In this document: piece after piece, positions 40,382 through 52,237 of the stretch
How positions within the stretch are numbered: the stretch's first letter is position 1
How the letters are laid out: every line of letters starts with the position of its first letter
Assembly: GCA_951394045.1 (NCBI GenBank)
Contig: OX595996.1
Coordinates: forward strand, 248,001 to 312,000
Reading direction: 5' to 3'
DNA length: 64,000 nt
DNA from: Nitzschia sp. DOCU1
Taxonomy: Eukaryota; Bacillariophyta; Bacillariophyceae; Bacillariales; Bacillariaceae
The notes under the pieces: generated by a model
What the model was told of the DNA's origin: nothing
What the model saw: only the letters and a program-made list of their open reading frames with translations
Database searches by the model: none
Made by a program: the position numbers and the translations under genes

Positions 40382-43300
40382 TTACTGGCTGGTCGCTGGC
40401 TTATGCGCCTTCTCACTATCAAGTTCTTCGATGAGTTTCTTCACGATATCCTCCCCCTTCTCAGCCCATTCGGCTCGGTTTCGCTCGGCGTAACCCAAAT
40501 ATTCATCACTGCTTACACCAAATACGTTGCATTCCTTCAATTTCTTGGCTAGAGGAATCACGTAGTTGTCGAAGAATCCGAGCTCACCCTTGTACCAAAA
40601 TGTCCTTGGATCGGCGCCCATTCGCCCATTCTTCCAGGCCTGATACATTTCTTCAAACAGCTTGCGGTTCCACTTTTGATAGACGTGCCAGTGCTGCATG
40701 GTATGGCTTACATCGGACGCTTGAATAATGTGTTCGATGACAATGGTAGCACGCAGATCGTTCTTCAGAGACAAATTCAAGCTGCCGTCCCCATGGAAGG
40801 CACGATTCCATCGATCCTTGCGAAGGTCCCCCAGCTCCTTATCGAAGATATCGGTGGCCAATACCGCGTTCACAATCAACTGACGAAACCTCATCATCGC
40901 AGACTTGGTGGCAAAGATAAACTTTCGAAGCTTCTCAAACCTATCATGCATGAGCATGTCCCACGCGATATCCAACGAGTTTTGCTCGGCTACACTCTTG
41001 CCATGGTAGCGATCGCCCATTTTTGGCTCTTCTTTCATGAGTTGTACATTGGAGACTCCCCGGTGGTCGACATCATGAATCAGTGCCGAAAAGACAATGG
41101 CAAAAAAAAGCCATGGGGTCTGACGCGATTCCGTGGGTGAAATTGTGGATCCCGGCCGCAAGCTCGTTCCGTCCTTTTCGCAAGCTCTTCACGTCCTGAG
41201 CTTTCAGGTCCGGTGTCACCACTCTCGACAGTAGTTTACTGACGCTCATTGTAACGTGACATGCGTGCTTTAGTTTTTGAAAAGCAAAATCAAGGTGAGC
41301 CTACGCGTCCTCTCGCCAACAGAGTGAAACCATGCTGGAGCTTACCTCAAAATTGTGGAAGGGGTTGTTTCGATAGATCCTGGCAATTACCGTTACGTAC
41401 TCGCGAAGGTCTTCCAAGATAGCAAAAGGAACCTTTACTTCATTCGAGTCTAGCGCGGCATCCATGACTTTGGCGCTGAACTCGGGCATGCGAATGACGT
41501 CTTGCACTTCATCCAAACAAGTCCTGCCTTCAGCACGTTGAAAGTAAAGGGCCTCCTGGGCCACAGTTCCAGGTTCACAGCGTTCACGAACTACTACAAT
41601 CTTTTTACAGTGATCAAGGAGAATCTCACACATCCAATCGATCAATCTTGACTCTTTCATGTCGAGGCGATTCGACGTTTCAAATTCACCCGAAGAAAAG
41701 TGTCGGCTGTCCCCGTTGCCAGAGGAACCACGGCTGGTGGCAGTCCCGACCTTCAAAGCGAGCCAGTACGTCTTCAAAACGCCCTTTCCTTTGGCGCTAA
41801 CTTTGTCGTCGCGTGGTGTCAGCCAAGATTCCTTGCCAGACTCGATCAGGATGTTAGCAGTCGCTTCAGAAACTTGGATACGGCCTTTCTCGCCAGTACT
41901 CTCCATACGAGCAGCAGTATTGACAGTATCCCCGAACAGTTGAAACCGTGCTCTGTCTCCCTTGAGGACTCCGGCTGTAACCGAGCCGCTATGCAGGCCC
42001 AATCTCATTGATAATTCGCCTGTGTCCGGCCCAAGCGACACCTCGAGCTCCTTCGTGATCTCGCCGACGCGAATGAGGCAGTCCCAAGCAAATCTGGCCA
42101 TGATGGTGGCGTGGTGTGATTGAGGTTCGGGCAAACCTGTGACAGCAACGTAAGAGTCCCCAATCGTCTCCACCTTGAAGACACCTCGCCTCTTTGCGAT
42201 TTTATCGAACTCGGTGTAAATGGTCTGTAGAAGGAAAAACACCTGTGCGGGCTCCCTGGAGGAGCTCCAGGCAGTGAACCCAGCGATGTCTGCAAAGAAG
42301 ACGGTGCTATGTTTTGGAGAAAATCCATGAGAGGAGGAACAACGTACAAGACCAAACGCAGTCCCCGAACATTAACGGCTTACCAATTTGGAAAGAAATC
42401 AGCAATGGGCTGAGCGCTTGGGTCCTCTACTCCAACGGCAGCTCCGCTCAAGAATGACTTAAGTTTATGCGTTGGGGCCAAGAGCGCGTTTCCCTTGCGC
42501 TTGTCATTTTCCATTGCCAAGAGACGGTCTCGGACTTGCTTGGGCTGTGCGTTTGGAGAAGAACGGGATAGTGAGAGGGGGTTGCCATGACGAGAGCACA
42601 TTGAATTGGTCGCGATGCTTACAAAGAGCGAAGAGACGATGGCGGTACTTTGGGTAGCCTTGGCCAACACCAACTTCTGCCGACGTTCAACGAGATGGTC
42701 GTATGCGAAGAACATGATAATCGTAAAGAGAAAAACGGCCGCCACGGAAATACTGATGATAACCGGGGAATTAGTGGCGTGTGAATTGTAATCCTTCTCT
42801 GTCGGGTATACATGGAACGTGTACGGGCAGCCTTCTTGGTTGAGTTCGATACCTTCAATCGTCCCGTCATCAAGGACGTCAGTGGTGAACTGACCCGAAA
42901 CTTGATACATCGAAAATTCCTTTTCGTGTTGATCTCCGGAGCCAACGACGTATGCTTCAGTCCCATCGAGAAAATATGTGTAATTTCCGTCGCAAGCATT
43001 CTCAACGACGACCGTCACGCCCTTATTGGTGCTGGGAAGGATGTTTCGCAGGTAGGATGCCCAGTGAATGGTCGACTTCAAAACAGCTACTACCTCTCTG
43101 TTTTCGCCCCCATCCAATCTATCAAAGATAGGAATAAAAAGATTGGAAATAGGGTCGCCAAGGTACTCGGTTTGCTCCTGTTGAGCCATGCTCAAAAGAG
43201 TCGCGTAGAACGAAGTCGTTGGGTCCGGATGGGAAGTAGAGCCTGGCGGAGCAAACCTAAAACCGCCTAGAACGGCAGCTTTGCTTGCGATAGAATCCCG

Positions 43301-44263
43301 AGCAGTCGAACCGACCTGGGGGTTTTCAAAAACATTCTCATTCACCATGCTGGTCTGTAGGACGGGGGATGTTTGCCAGCGCGGTATGAAAGGTCCATCC
43401 ATAGCCGAGAGAACGGCCCTTCCCGCTGCATCAAAGGTATGAAGGGGATCAACGGCCCCTGTTGTCAGCCAATTCTTCCTGGCTTCTTCTGGATCCACAA
43501 AGTCGTTTAAACCTTGCTTATCTTGGAAGGTCAGTCCCTCCTGACTACGTCAATCGAAGAGGCGAGACGGAATCTCAGTTGGTATTTTGCGTATCCGGGT
43601 GATTGACACAAAACAATTTGAAACTTACATCCAATAGTTCGCATCCGAATGCACGTATCGTTCCCACTCAGAAAGCTGCTCCGAGGTGACAATGGGGCAT
43701 ATGCTAACATAAATTGCTCCTGCCAAGGCTTGGGCATTCCCAGCGCGTTCCTGAAAGCTGGAGATGGTGACATAAGGCCACTGCTGTGGGGGTGAGGAGA
43801 CGTTCGCAATCGTCCCATCTTCTGCAAAATAGTAGTGCGTTTGGGTTTCAGCAGTCGCCGCTACAGCAAGTCCGGATACAGCCGCCATTTGAATCATCAC
43901 TTCTTGCATTGCATCCAACACTTTCGACGCAAGGGCCTCATAATTCTGTTCGAATTCGTTAATCTGGGCATTCCTGATAATGTAGTAAACAGTCACGCTA
44001 ATCGATGTGGCAGCTGCAACAAGCAACAGAATCACCAAAACACGAAGGCGGAAGACTTCCTTGGTTCCCTGCTTCGCAAGAGCATTCTTAATGGTCTGGG
44101 TATCATCGTCCCAATGAACGCTCGTGAATTCAGAAGTGCTGTCCAATTGACTGTCGGTTCCTCCGCTACTGCCCGCACCGCTTGTGCTTTGATTGCTGCT
44201 GGAATCATCAGCGATTTGGCCCTCCTTGAAACTGGCATCCTTGTCGAGCTCCTCTCCCTTCAT
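40382..44263 (-). CDS. Receptor guanylate cyclase-phosphodiesterase, copy B (frameshift)
   Basis: Five exons: 43629-44263, 42623-43544, 42384-42544, 41346-42306 and 40382-41267. Same layout as copy A: Ser-rich tail, TM1, ectodomain, TM2, cyclase (TVFFADIAGF, KVETIGDSYVAVTGLP, FQLFGDTVNTAARMESTGEK), PDE (NPFHNFEHACHV, ALIHDVDHRGVSN). The cyclase intron at GPDTG seen in A and C is precisely missing. In the last exon, a run of eight A (41102-41109) gives one extra base relative to the reading frame, just before the AIVFSALIHDVDH motif. Seven A would restore the alignment with copy A. The total exon length is 3n+1, consistent with a single-base insertion. It is either a pseudogenising change in the PDE part or a homopolymer sequencing error. 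Confidence 0.82.
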
Positions 44264-44612
44264 ATTGATGTTTCCTTAGAGGCTGGAAGTTGTTCTTTGG
44301 CGAGGGTCGCTATTCAATTGCTGCGAAAGGAAAGTGTCGTAGTTCCAACCCAGAATCGTCCGGTCCTTGTATCGCAAAGGGGGTAAATGTAAATGGCAGT
44401 GAGCGTGCGTGATGTGCCCTCTTGGAATGCGGAAAAGTAGATCGGTGTTTTGTTTCTGGTCGGAATCAAGTCTTCTCGCGCCAAAGATTCGTTGATGATT
44501 CGAGGCTGTGAAGGTCTGTTGTTGAATCTCTGTCGTTCTTCGCGAGCGCCTGTGCGCTAGCGCTAGTAGCGCGCGAGCTACGCACCAATTTTCTCCTTCA
44601 ACAAAACGCCTG
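44264..44612. other. Intergenic, upstream of cyclase B
   Basis: Likely promoter of copy B. Contains GC-rich palindromic sequence at about 44549-44580 (gtgcgctagcgctagtagcg). No gene. Confidence 0.45.
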
Positions 44613-45290
44613 TTGAGCATTTTGGTCAGTTTGAGGGACCTGCTTCAAACTCCGGTAAACACCTCTCTCCACTCCAACAGCTGGAACGGGCCGGGCCCTG
44701 TGCCGTTGCTCCACTGTGCATTCCAAATCTCATGGGCAAAGTCGGTCGTATCCGGGCCAAGCGCTATCGTCCAAGTACATGGTGTTTTTTCAATCGATGA
44801 AGGCAATCGTCAAATCGCCCAGGCAAAAACGTTGCCATCCTAAAGCGCGCGTGATGCGTCAAGGACTGTCACTGCGACATAGCACGACAAACCAATGGCG
44901 ACCAACGTTACGAGGGGAGCTCTCAACCTATGAATGTTACACTCCCCCAACGCATTGACCTTCGGTCAATGACAGAGAGAGTCTGCAAAAGGAAGAACCC
45001 TTGAGCGGGCGCCCGGAAAGAGCACCTACCGGTAGGCGCAAATCCGGCATTGTAAGCGAGAAGCTCGGTGCCATAGAAAAGGACGATAGCAAGAGCACCC
45101 CGAGACTGAACTTGTTGAACATTTCAAGTTCGCGAATTGATCTCACGACGTACCGCGGGGGAAGAAATGACCAATCAGCTTTTCTCCACTTTTTGCTTCA
45201 AACTTGCCAGTCAAGAATCACTTTGAGTTTGTGGCTTGGAACCAGCATGGCGTCGCCTTGCTTCCTCTCGCTTCCATGATCGTGGGTACA
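44613..45290 (-). pseudogene. Remains of a fourth receptor-cyclase copy
   Basis: On the minus strand, 45200-45290 encodes GDAMLVPSHKLKVILDWQV, aligning with SDAMVAPNHKLKSFLSGNS of copy C's post-TM2 linker. About 44690-44850 holds MATF...AW and GPDTTD followed by a disrupted match to MRFGLHSGS. About 44660-44700 encodes ARFQLLEW, matching ARFQLFGDTVN of the cyclase domain. Order and strand agree with an intact gene, but the frame is interrupted repeatedly, spacing is shortened and other domains are gone. So the array once held at least four copies. Confidence 0.6.
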
Positions 45291-45511
45291 AACGTCGTCG
45301 CGGAAGGTCTAGCCGACGTATACTTTACAATCGCAGATATACGGGATCGATCGTGGCGAGAGCGTTGAAAGAAACACTATAAGACATTCTACGGCAAACA
45401 TAACTACCTGCTGGCAATCGACCCTCTATATAAGACCCGCTAATGGTCTGATACGCCGCATTCACAGGATAGTGGCGAGGAGACTGGCGAGATTATTCAC
45501 CCAGTGGCACA
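45291..45511. other. Short 3' region of cyclase C
   Basis: No feature seen beyond expected untranslated sequence. Confidence 0.4.
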
Positions 45512-48500
45512 CTAAACCATGTCGTCGTCGCCGTTTCTAGTGGACGATGTCGACGACGCAGTATCAGTTGCCTTCACGCTTTCACCAGTCAAGTAGCTAC
45601 TTCGGTCAAGCCCCCCTTTCGTCTGATCTGATCCTCCTTCCAGCTCCTCGATCATCTTGCTCAAGATTTCTTCCCCGCGCTCGGCCCACTCGCTTCTGTT
45701 TCGTTCAGCATAACCTGTGAATTGGGAGCAAGCAAAACGAAGTCGTCCAAAGTCAGCCTGGCTATCCGACATTTAGGAACGCAAAGATCGTAAAGCGGCA
45801 CTCACCGAGATATTCATCGCTGCTAACACCAAAGACGTTACACTCTTTCAACTTCTTAGCAAGTGGAATCACATAGTTATCGAAGAACCCGAGCTCCCCT
45901 TGGTACCAGAAAGCGCTTGGGTCCGATCCCATTCGACCGGCCTTGAAAGCGCGATACATTTCCGCAAATAATTTCCGATTCCACTTTTGGTAGACGTGCC
46001 AGTGCTGCATTGTATGGCTGACGTCCGATGCTTGGATGATGTGTTCGAGCACAATAGTTGCTCGTAAGTCATTGACGACTTCGTCGGACAAGTTCCCACC
46101 CCCGTGGAAGGCACGCTGCCAGCGATCTTTGCGGAGTTGGCCAAGCTCCTTGTCAAAGATGTCAGTAGCAAGCACGACATTGACGATCAGCTGGCGGAAG
46201 CGCATCAGTTCGGCATTGGTTTCAAAGATATACTTGCGAAGCTTGTCAAAGCGTTCTTGCATGAGCATGTCCCAAGCCACGTCTAGAGAGTTTTGCTCGG
46301 CAACGCTCTTGTTTCGATAGTGTTTTGCCATCTCAGGCTCTTCCTTGATAAGCTGGGCATTTGAGACTCCTTGATGATCGACGTCGTGAATAAGTGCTGA
46401 AAAGACGATTGAGAATACAGCCATTGGGTCTGAAGTTAGACCGTGAGTGAAATTATGGATTTCGGCAGCGACGTCCTTGAGATCTTTCCTCGTGCTTCCG
46501 GAGTCAAGAGGACTAGCCAAGTCGGGTGTCACGATCCGACTCAAAAGTTTATTCACCGACATCGTCACATGACAAGCGTGCTTAACGAAGAGTGAAGGTA
46601 TGAGTGCCAAACTCAAGAGGACGTTAGGGTTCAACGCATCACCAGCTTACCTCAAAATTGTGGAACGGATTATCGCGGTAGGCGCCAGCTATCATGCCGA
46701 CATACTCACGAAGTGCTTCCAAAATGTCGTAAGGGATCTCTATCGTTCTTGAGTCAAGGGCCGCGTCAGCCACCTTTGCATCGAACTTTGGCATGCTGAT
46801 TGCTCCTTGTACTTCGTCGAGGCAAATCATGCCCTCGGGGGATTCATACCGTAGGTCATCATTGACCATTGCGCCTTTGCCACACCGCTGGTGGATAATC
46901 ACAATCTTTTTGATGTTCTCAGTGAGAATGTCCGTAATCCAATCGATCAGACGAGTCTGCTTGAGACTGATGCGATTGGCATCGTCGATTGTCATCGATT
47001 TTCCCGGCTCCTCGACGCGATCAACAAACTCATCCGCCGAAGCTGCACTACTGCTTGTGCGGATTCCGGTCTTAATAGCCAGCCAATATGTAGTAAGTAC
47101 CCCCTTGCCTTTAGCAACCACGGCATCTTCGCGCTTGGTAAGCCATCCTTCTTTTCCGGCCGATTTAAGAATTTGTGCAGTGCTTTCGGAGACATGAATC
47201 CTTCCTTTCATTCCGGTACTCTCCATCCGCGCGGCAGTGTTAACCGTATCGCCAAACAGCTGAAAGCGTGCTCTGTCTCCCTTCAGAACTCCGGCCGTCA
47301 CAGCTCCACTGTGCAAACCGAAACGCATGGAAAGATCGCCTGCATCCGGACAATAGTGTTAAGTGCGAGTGAAATGCAGGCTTTGGACGAGTCTGGCAAT
47401 GAACTTACCGGTGTCAGGCCCAAGGGAAACCTCAAGCTCCTTGGTGACTTCGCCGATGCGAATGAGGCAGTCCCAGGCAAATCTTGCCATTATACTGGCA
47501 TGATGGGATTGTGGTTCGGGCAAACCTGTGACGGCAACGTAAGAGTCCCCAATCGTCTCGACTTTGAAAACCCGGCGCCTCTTTCTGTGGAACGTCAGAG
47601 AGATGACCGAACAACAACAAGTGAGACGACAACAATCTCGAGCAAAGCCACGACAAATATGAGTACAAGAGCATTGAAACATACGCGATGGAGTCAAAAG
47701 CACTGTACACCGTCTGGAGCAATAAGAACACTTGAGCTGGTTCACGGGATGAGCTCCAAGCCGTAAAGCCAGCGATGTCGGCGAACAAGACAGTACATCT
47801 AGTAAGGACAGAAATGATTGATCGGCATCGGGTTAGAGACAACTCCATCAAACCAAATGTCCGTATACAAAAATTATAATGGCGACTCACCGAGGAAAGA
47901 AGTCAGCGATGGGTTGTTCACTAGCGTGTTCACCAGAGTTGCCACTCAGGAAAGACTTGAGTTTGTGGTTCGGAGCCACCATGGCATCGCTCTTTCTCTT
48001 GTCGCTCTCGATGGCGAGCAAGCGGTCGCGGACCTGCCTGGGGAAAAGTGAGCTCACAATGGCAGTGCTCTGTGTGGCCTTGGCCAACACCATCTTCTGT
48101 CGGCGCTCGACAAGATGGTCGTAGACGAAGAACATGGCGATAGCAAAGAGAAAGACAGCTGCCACCGACAAGCTGATGATAATTGGTGCACTGGTAGTGT
48201 AGTGGTCCAGATATTCTTGTGTGGGGTACACGTGAAAGGTGTAGGGGCAACCGAGTTGATTAAAGGGGATGCCCTCCATGGTACCGTCATCAAGGACGTC
48301 CGTGAGAAATTTGCCGGTTATCTCGTAATCGGAAAAAGTTCGATCGTGCTTGTCGCCAAAGCCTACTACATAGGCTTCAGTACCATCAAGGTAGTATGTA
48401 AAGTTCCCATCACAGGCGTTCTCGACCACCACATTGACTCCATGACTGTTTTTGTCCAGGAGGTTCCTCATGTAGGCACGCCAATGGATGGTGGACTTAA

Positions 48501-49674
48501 GAACTGCGACTACCTCCCGGTCAAAGCCAATCAAGGTTTCGTAGATGGGAATGAATAGGTGCGACATGGGATCGCCAAGATACTCGGCCTGCTTGCCCTC
48601 ATACATGCTTCGAAGGGTGGCGAAGAAAGCTGTTGTTCGATCCGGGTGGGTCGTCGGCCCTGGAGGACCGTGCACGAAACCACCGAGTACTGCTGACTTG
48701 GAGGCAATGCAGTCTCTAGCTGGTTGTGAAGTCGCGAGATCTTCGAATAAGTTTACGTTGACCTGACTTGTCTGTAGAACGGGAAATGTCTGCCATTGTG
48801 GCAAAAACGGCCCGTCCGCCGCGGAAAGGACTGCTTTGCCGGATCCATCAAACGAATGAAGCGGGTCGACCGAGGAATGGGTCAGCCAACTCGCCGCCAC
48901 CTGTTCCGAGTCAACGAATCCGTTGAGACCAAGCTGTTCTTGATACGCTATTCCCTCCTCACTATTCTTGACAAAAGAGTTGTTAGCACACAACAAGAAG
49001 GAGAACGAGGCCTAAACTTGTTCTTGTGGAGTTACTCACATCCAGGAGTTGGCGCCGGATAGGACATATCGTTCCCAGTCCGCAAGCTCTTCTGCCTCAA
49101 CAATGGGGCTAATGGAAATATAGAGCGCTCCCGAAAGCGTCTGGGCGTTTCCGCCACGTTCCTGAAAATTCGAAATGGTTACAAAGGGCCATGTGCCAGC
49201 CTCAGATTCAATGGCATCGCCGTTCTCGGAATAATGCATTTGCGTTTCGGCAGTTGCGGCAACTGCAATTCCGCTGACTGCAGACATTTCGACAAGCACG
49301 CGTTGGAAAGAGTCGATAATCTTGTCGGCGACCGCAGAGTACTGCTGTTCAAACGTGTCGATTTCAGCATTCCGAGTAATGTAGTAGATCGCGAATGAAA
49401 TGGACGCTGCCGCCGCAACGAGAATCAAGACGACAACAATACGAAGACGAAAGACCTGCCTGCTTTCCTTCTTCGTTATAGCATTCTTGATGTTTTCAGG
49501 ATCATCCTCAGAGCGTCGTCCGCTTTGATTGGTGTCGGTCGTACTTCCGTTGTGGCTTCCCGTACCACTTCCGCTGCTTTGATCGACGAGAGAGGACCCT
49601 TCTTTACTTTCCTCATCGTCATCCGAAAGCCCAGAGGCCCGAAGTTTTTGTTGCGAGACTTCACTCAAGGACAT
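45512..49674 (-). CDS. Receptor guanylate cyclase-phosphodiesterase, copy C
   Basis: Seven exons: 49040-49674, 47891-48961, 47685-47798, 47409-47584, 46651-47339, 45806-46580 and 45512-45714. The spliced frame is open, 1220 aa. Same domain order as A and B, but the most divergent copy. Visible motifs: TM1 (RIVVVLILVAAAASISFAIY), TM2 (IIISLSVAAVFLFAIAMFFV), cyclase CTVLFADIAGFTAWSSS, KVETIGDSYVAVTGLPEP, FQLFGDTVNTAARMESTGMK; PDE NPFHNFEHACHVTMSV, ALIHDVDHQGVSN, HIIQASDVSHTMQHW. It lacks the SSLF/P intron of A and B. It has two private introns, one inside the cyclase domain (FDSIA/KRRR, 100 bp) and one near the end of the PDE domain (DEYLG/YAERN, 91 bp). I chose Met 49674 (MSLSEVSQQK); Met 49710 is also in frame. 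Confidence 0.9.
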
Positions 49675-50215
49675 CTTTTTGAACGGCGACGAGCAATGAG
49701 GTCGTTCCAAATTGAGCGAAATTATGTTGGCGTCGACGACCCGGGAGAGAGCTTCGATCTGAGTTCACGATTTGCGTTTTGTGGCTCGAAATTTGGAGCG
49801 TTCGGCCGACATCGGATTTTCTCCCTCCGCGGCGGAGAATCCGAATTACTGTACTGTTGTTTGGAATTCTTCTGCGGTACTACCGATAGCACGGGTATGT
49901 CCACATTGAATAATTGAGAGGCATCTGCCGCGAGCAGGAATCGATGCAAGGGTCGACTTCAAGGTCCACACCAGCCTACCGTTTTATTGGAGGGAAGCTA
50001 CCTATGAGTTATGTACCGGTATTATCGATGGATTTCCTGCACGACCGACATTTGGGAAATAAGCGGCGAAAAGTCATTTCAATTAAAGAACGCAATCCGG
50101 TACACCACGTGCTACTTGCATGCTTGTCGATACAATACATGGTCATATGTAATACACAGCTGAGAAGGTTCTCTCGCCGTTTCTCGTGATGCCAGATCCA
50201 TTCCGAAACAGTCAG
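49675..50215. other. Intergenic, upstream of cyclase C
   Basis: No supported gene; presumed promoter of copy C. Confidence 0.45.
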
Positions 50216-50533
50216 TTAATGACAAAAAACTACAAGCACTAGACTTTTCGACTCGGCTTCGCGGTGACGTAGAATAAAATAATGCCCCACCTTTTCAATA
50301 CGATTAGGCAAAAAGGGCCCTTTGAGTTTGTATGATAAAGTATACTGTATTTCCCCGTTCTCCCCGGTTGTAGCGTAATAAATCCGCAACATGGGGCCAT
50401 ACAAGAAGGGAGGTTTTTGATTGAGAATGGCATTGGGCATCATTTCGTTTCTCATGAGCATATCTAATGCCGGGCCGGATCGACGGATGTGACCGCCCGT
50501 CCGTGGCGGACAATTGGACTCATTCGACCGCAT
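50216..50533 (-). CDS. Possible small hypothetical protein
   Basis: 105-codon open frame starting at ATG 50533, divergent from the CRAL-TRIO gene. The C-terminal two thirds read like protein (ILNQKPPFLYGPMLRIYYAT, then TLSYKLKGPFLPNRIEKVGH). No family recognised, no paralogue in the window. It could be a chance frame or one exon of a longer gene. Confidence 0.3.
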   Translation of the reverse strand: MRSNESNCPPRTGGHIRRSGPALDMLMRNEMMPNAILNQKPPFLYGPMLRIYYATTGENGEIQYTLSYKLKGPFLPNRIEKVGHYFILRHREAESKSLVLVVFCH

Positions 50534-50683
50534 CTTTCACGGGCATGGCAGGCACGCGGATGCATCGCTTTTCCCAACACATGCCATCGCAGCAGCAAAG
50601 CAACTTTCATTTGAACCATCTATCTCTCATTGACGGCACCCCGCTGTTCAAGAAAACATGCACTAACTTGCCATCACCCTAAC

Positions 50684-52237
50684 ATGGATAACTTGCACGT
50701 CCACCAGGGAGATCAGGAGGACGGTTTTTCTCGCTCCTCTTGTGGTGAATTGTTGCTCGATGAGACCCTGAGAAGCCACCAAAGTCAAACGGAGACAACG
50801 TCTCCCGATCTCTCATCGTCGGACGGCGACGATGGCGAAGACGACATTGCTCTGTTTGCTGGTCAAAATTTCGCCCTAGATTAAGTTAAAGATCTCAGCC
50901 CTGAGGATGTCGATTCGTTGCTAGCTCATGAGCTAAATCAACTTTCCACGACGTATCGAGAAAAGGTCTACGATGATCTACACGGGGTTTCCTCTGAAGT
51001 TGAAGAAACGCCAGAATTATTAGAGCAGTCCCTCCATTTATTCCAGAAAGAACTTGATGGAATGGACGATGCCACCGCTTATAAGAAATCCCTGGACATG
51101 AATTCTGCTTATGTTCAGAATAGAAAGCTGAGATTACGTTTCCTTCGGGCGGAACACTTTGATGCCCAAAAGGCGGCTGTCCGCTTTGTGAAATTCTTTG
51201 AGGTCAAGTTGGATTTGTTTGGCCCAGATTTGCTGGTGAAGGATATTACTCAGGACGACCTAGAAAAGGATGCTTTAAATGCTCTATGTGTATATGAGGG
51301 AAAGGGAAGAATCATTCTACCATCTCGAGATCGGGCCGGTCGACTAGTTTCGTTTGGGTTGGCAAAGCCAGAAACATACCCCGTTAAGGCAGTCCTGCAA
51401 AAGAGTTTTTATGTTATGATGGTACACAGCGAAGATGAAGAAACACAGAAGAAAGGTATCGTGGTCATAAGTTACCTCGTCGGCCAGGTTTTGACATGGC
51501 AAGAGGTGGCTCTGAGACAAAAGCTAAATCGGGAATGGGGAAAAGTTATTCCAGGCCTGCCACTCCGAATTGAAGCCACGCACTTGTGTACAGACTCGAT
51601 GCTTTTGAGACCCACGTTCGCCGTATTCAAGTTTGCCGCAGGCATGTTCACACGAATTCGTGTACGGGAACACATAGGGAATCACAAGGAAGTACAAGCT
51701 AGCTTGAGGTCATTTGGCATCCCCACCGCGGATTTTCCCATATCGGAAAATGGAGAAATTTTGCCGAATTTATGCCAAGGTCAATGGCAGAGACGGAGGG
51801 CTCTACTAGAGCAAATTCTAAAACAGGTGGAGATGCAGAAGCAAGAACACGGGAAGTATCAAGAGGTTCAACCCGTTCGAGTCGGAATGCCCTCACACAA
51901 CGATATTTTGCTGGGCCGCGGTAGAGGGTTATATATCCATGTCGGTAATGTTCGATTACGAAAGATAGTCATTGAGCGAAAGGAATTGTATGAAAGTGCT
52001 GGATTCTCCGTGAAGCAGCAAGTGAGCATGGAAATCGTCGGCTTGATCGAATCGCAAGGGGGTACATTCCTCAAGGACGACGGGGTCGGTTGGGTGGAAG
52101 TGGATGTCCAAACCGCGATGAAGAAGGTGGGCCACACATTTCGTTCTTTCCGGGTTCTCACTAACACCGGTGGAAAGTGCCCTGCTACTAGTAACAGCGG
52201 TAAGCGAAGGAGCGATGACGACGAGGTTCCGCTGTAG
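50684..52237 (+). pseudogene. CRAL-TRIO plus DUF6824 protein, broken by in-frame TAA
   Basis: One reading frame runs from ATG 50684 to 52237 except for a TAA at 50882-50884. Upstream of it is an acidic N-terminus (SSSDGDDGEDDIALFAGQNF). Downstream the frame continues without ATG (VKDLSPEDVDSLLAHELNQL). The rest has a CRAL-TRIO N-lobe (NRKLRLRFLRAEHFDAQKAA), the lipid-binding body (KAVLQKSFYVMMVHSEDEET), and a C-terminal DUF6824 domain (HNDILLGRGRGLYIHVGNVR, GGTFLKDDGVGWVEVD). The combination is typical of diatoms. CRAL-TRIO domains carry small hydrophobic ligands. The 439 codons after the stop have no other defect, so the break is recent, a sequencing error, or tolerated by readthrough or a downstream Met at about 51060. 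Confidence 0.7.
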
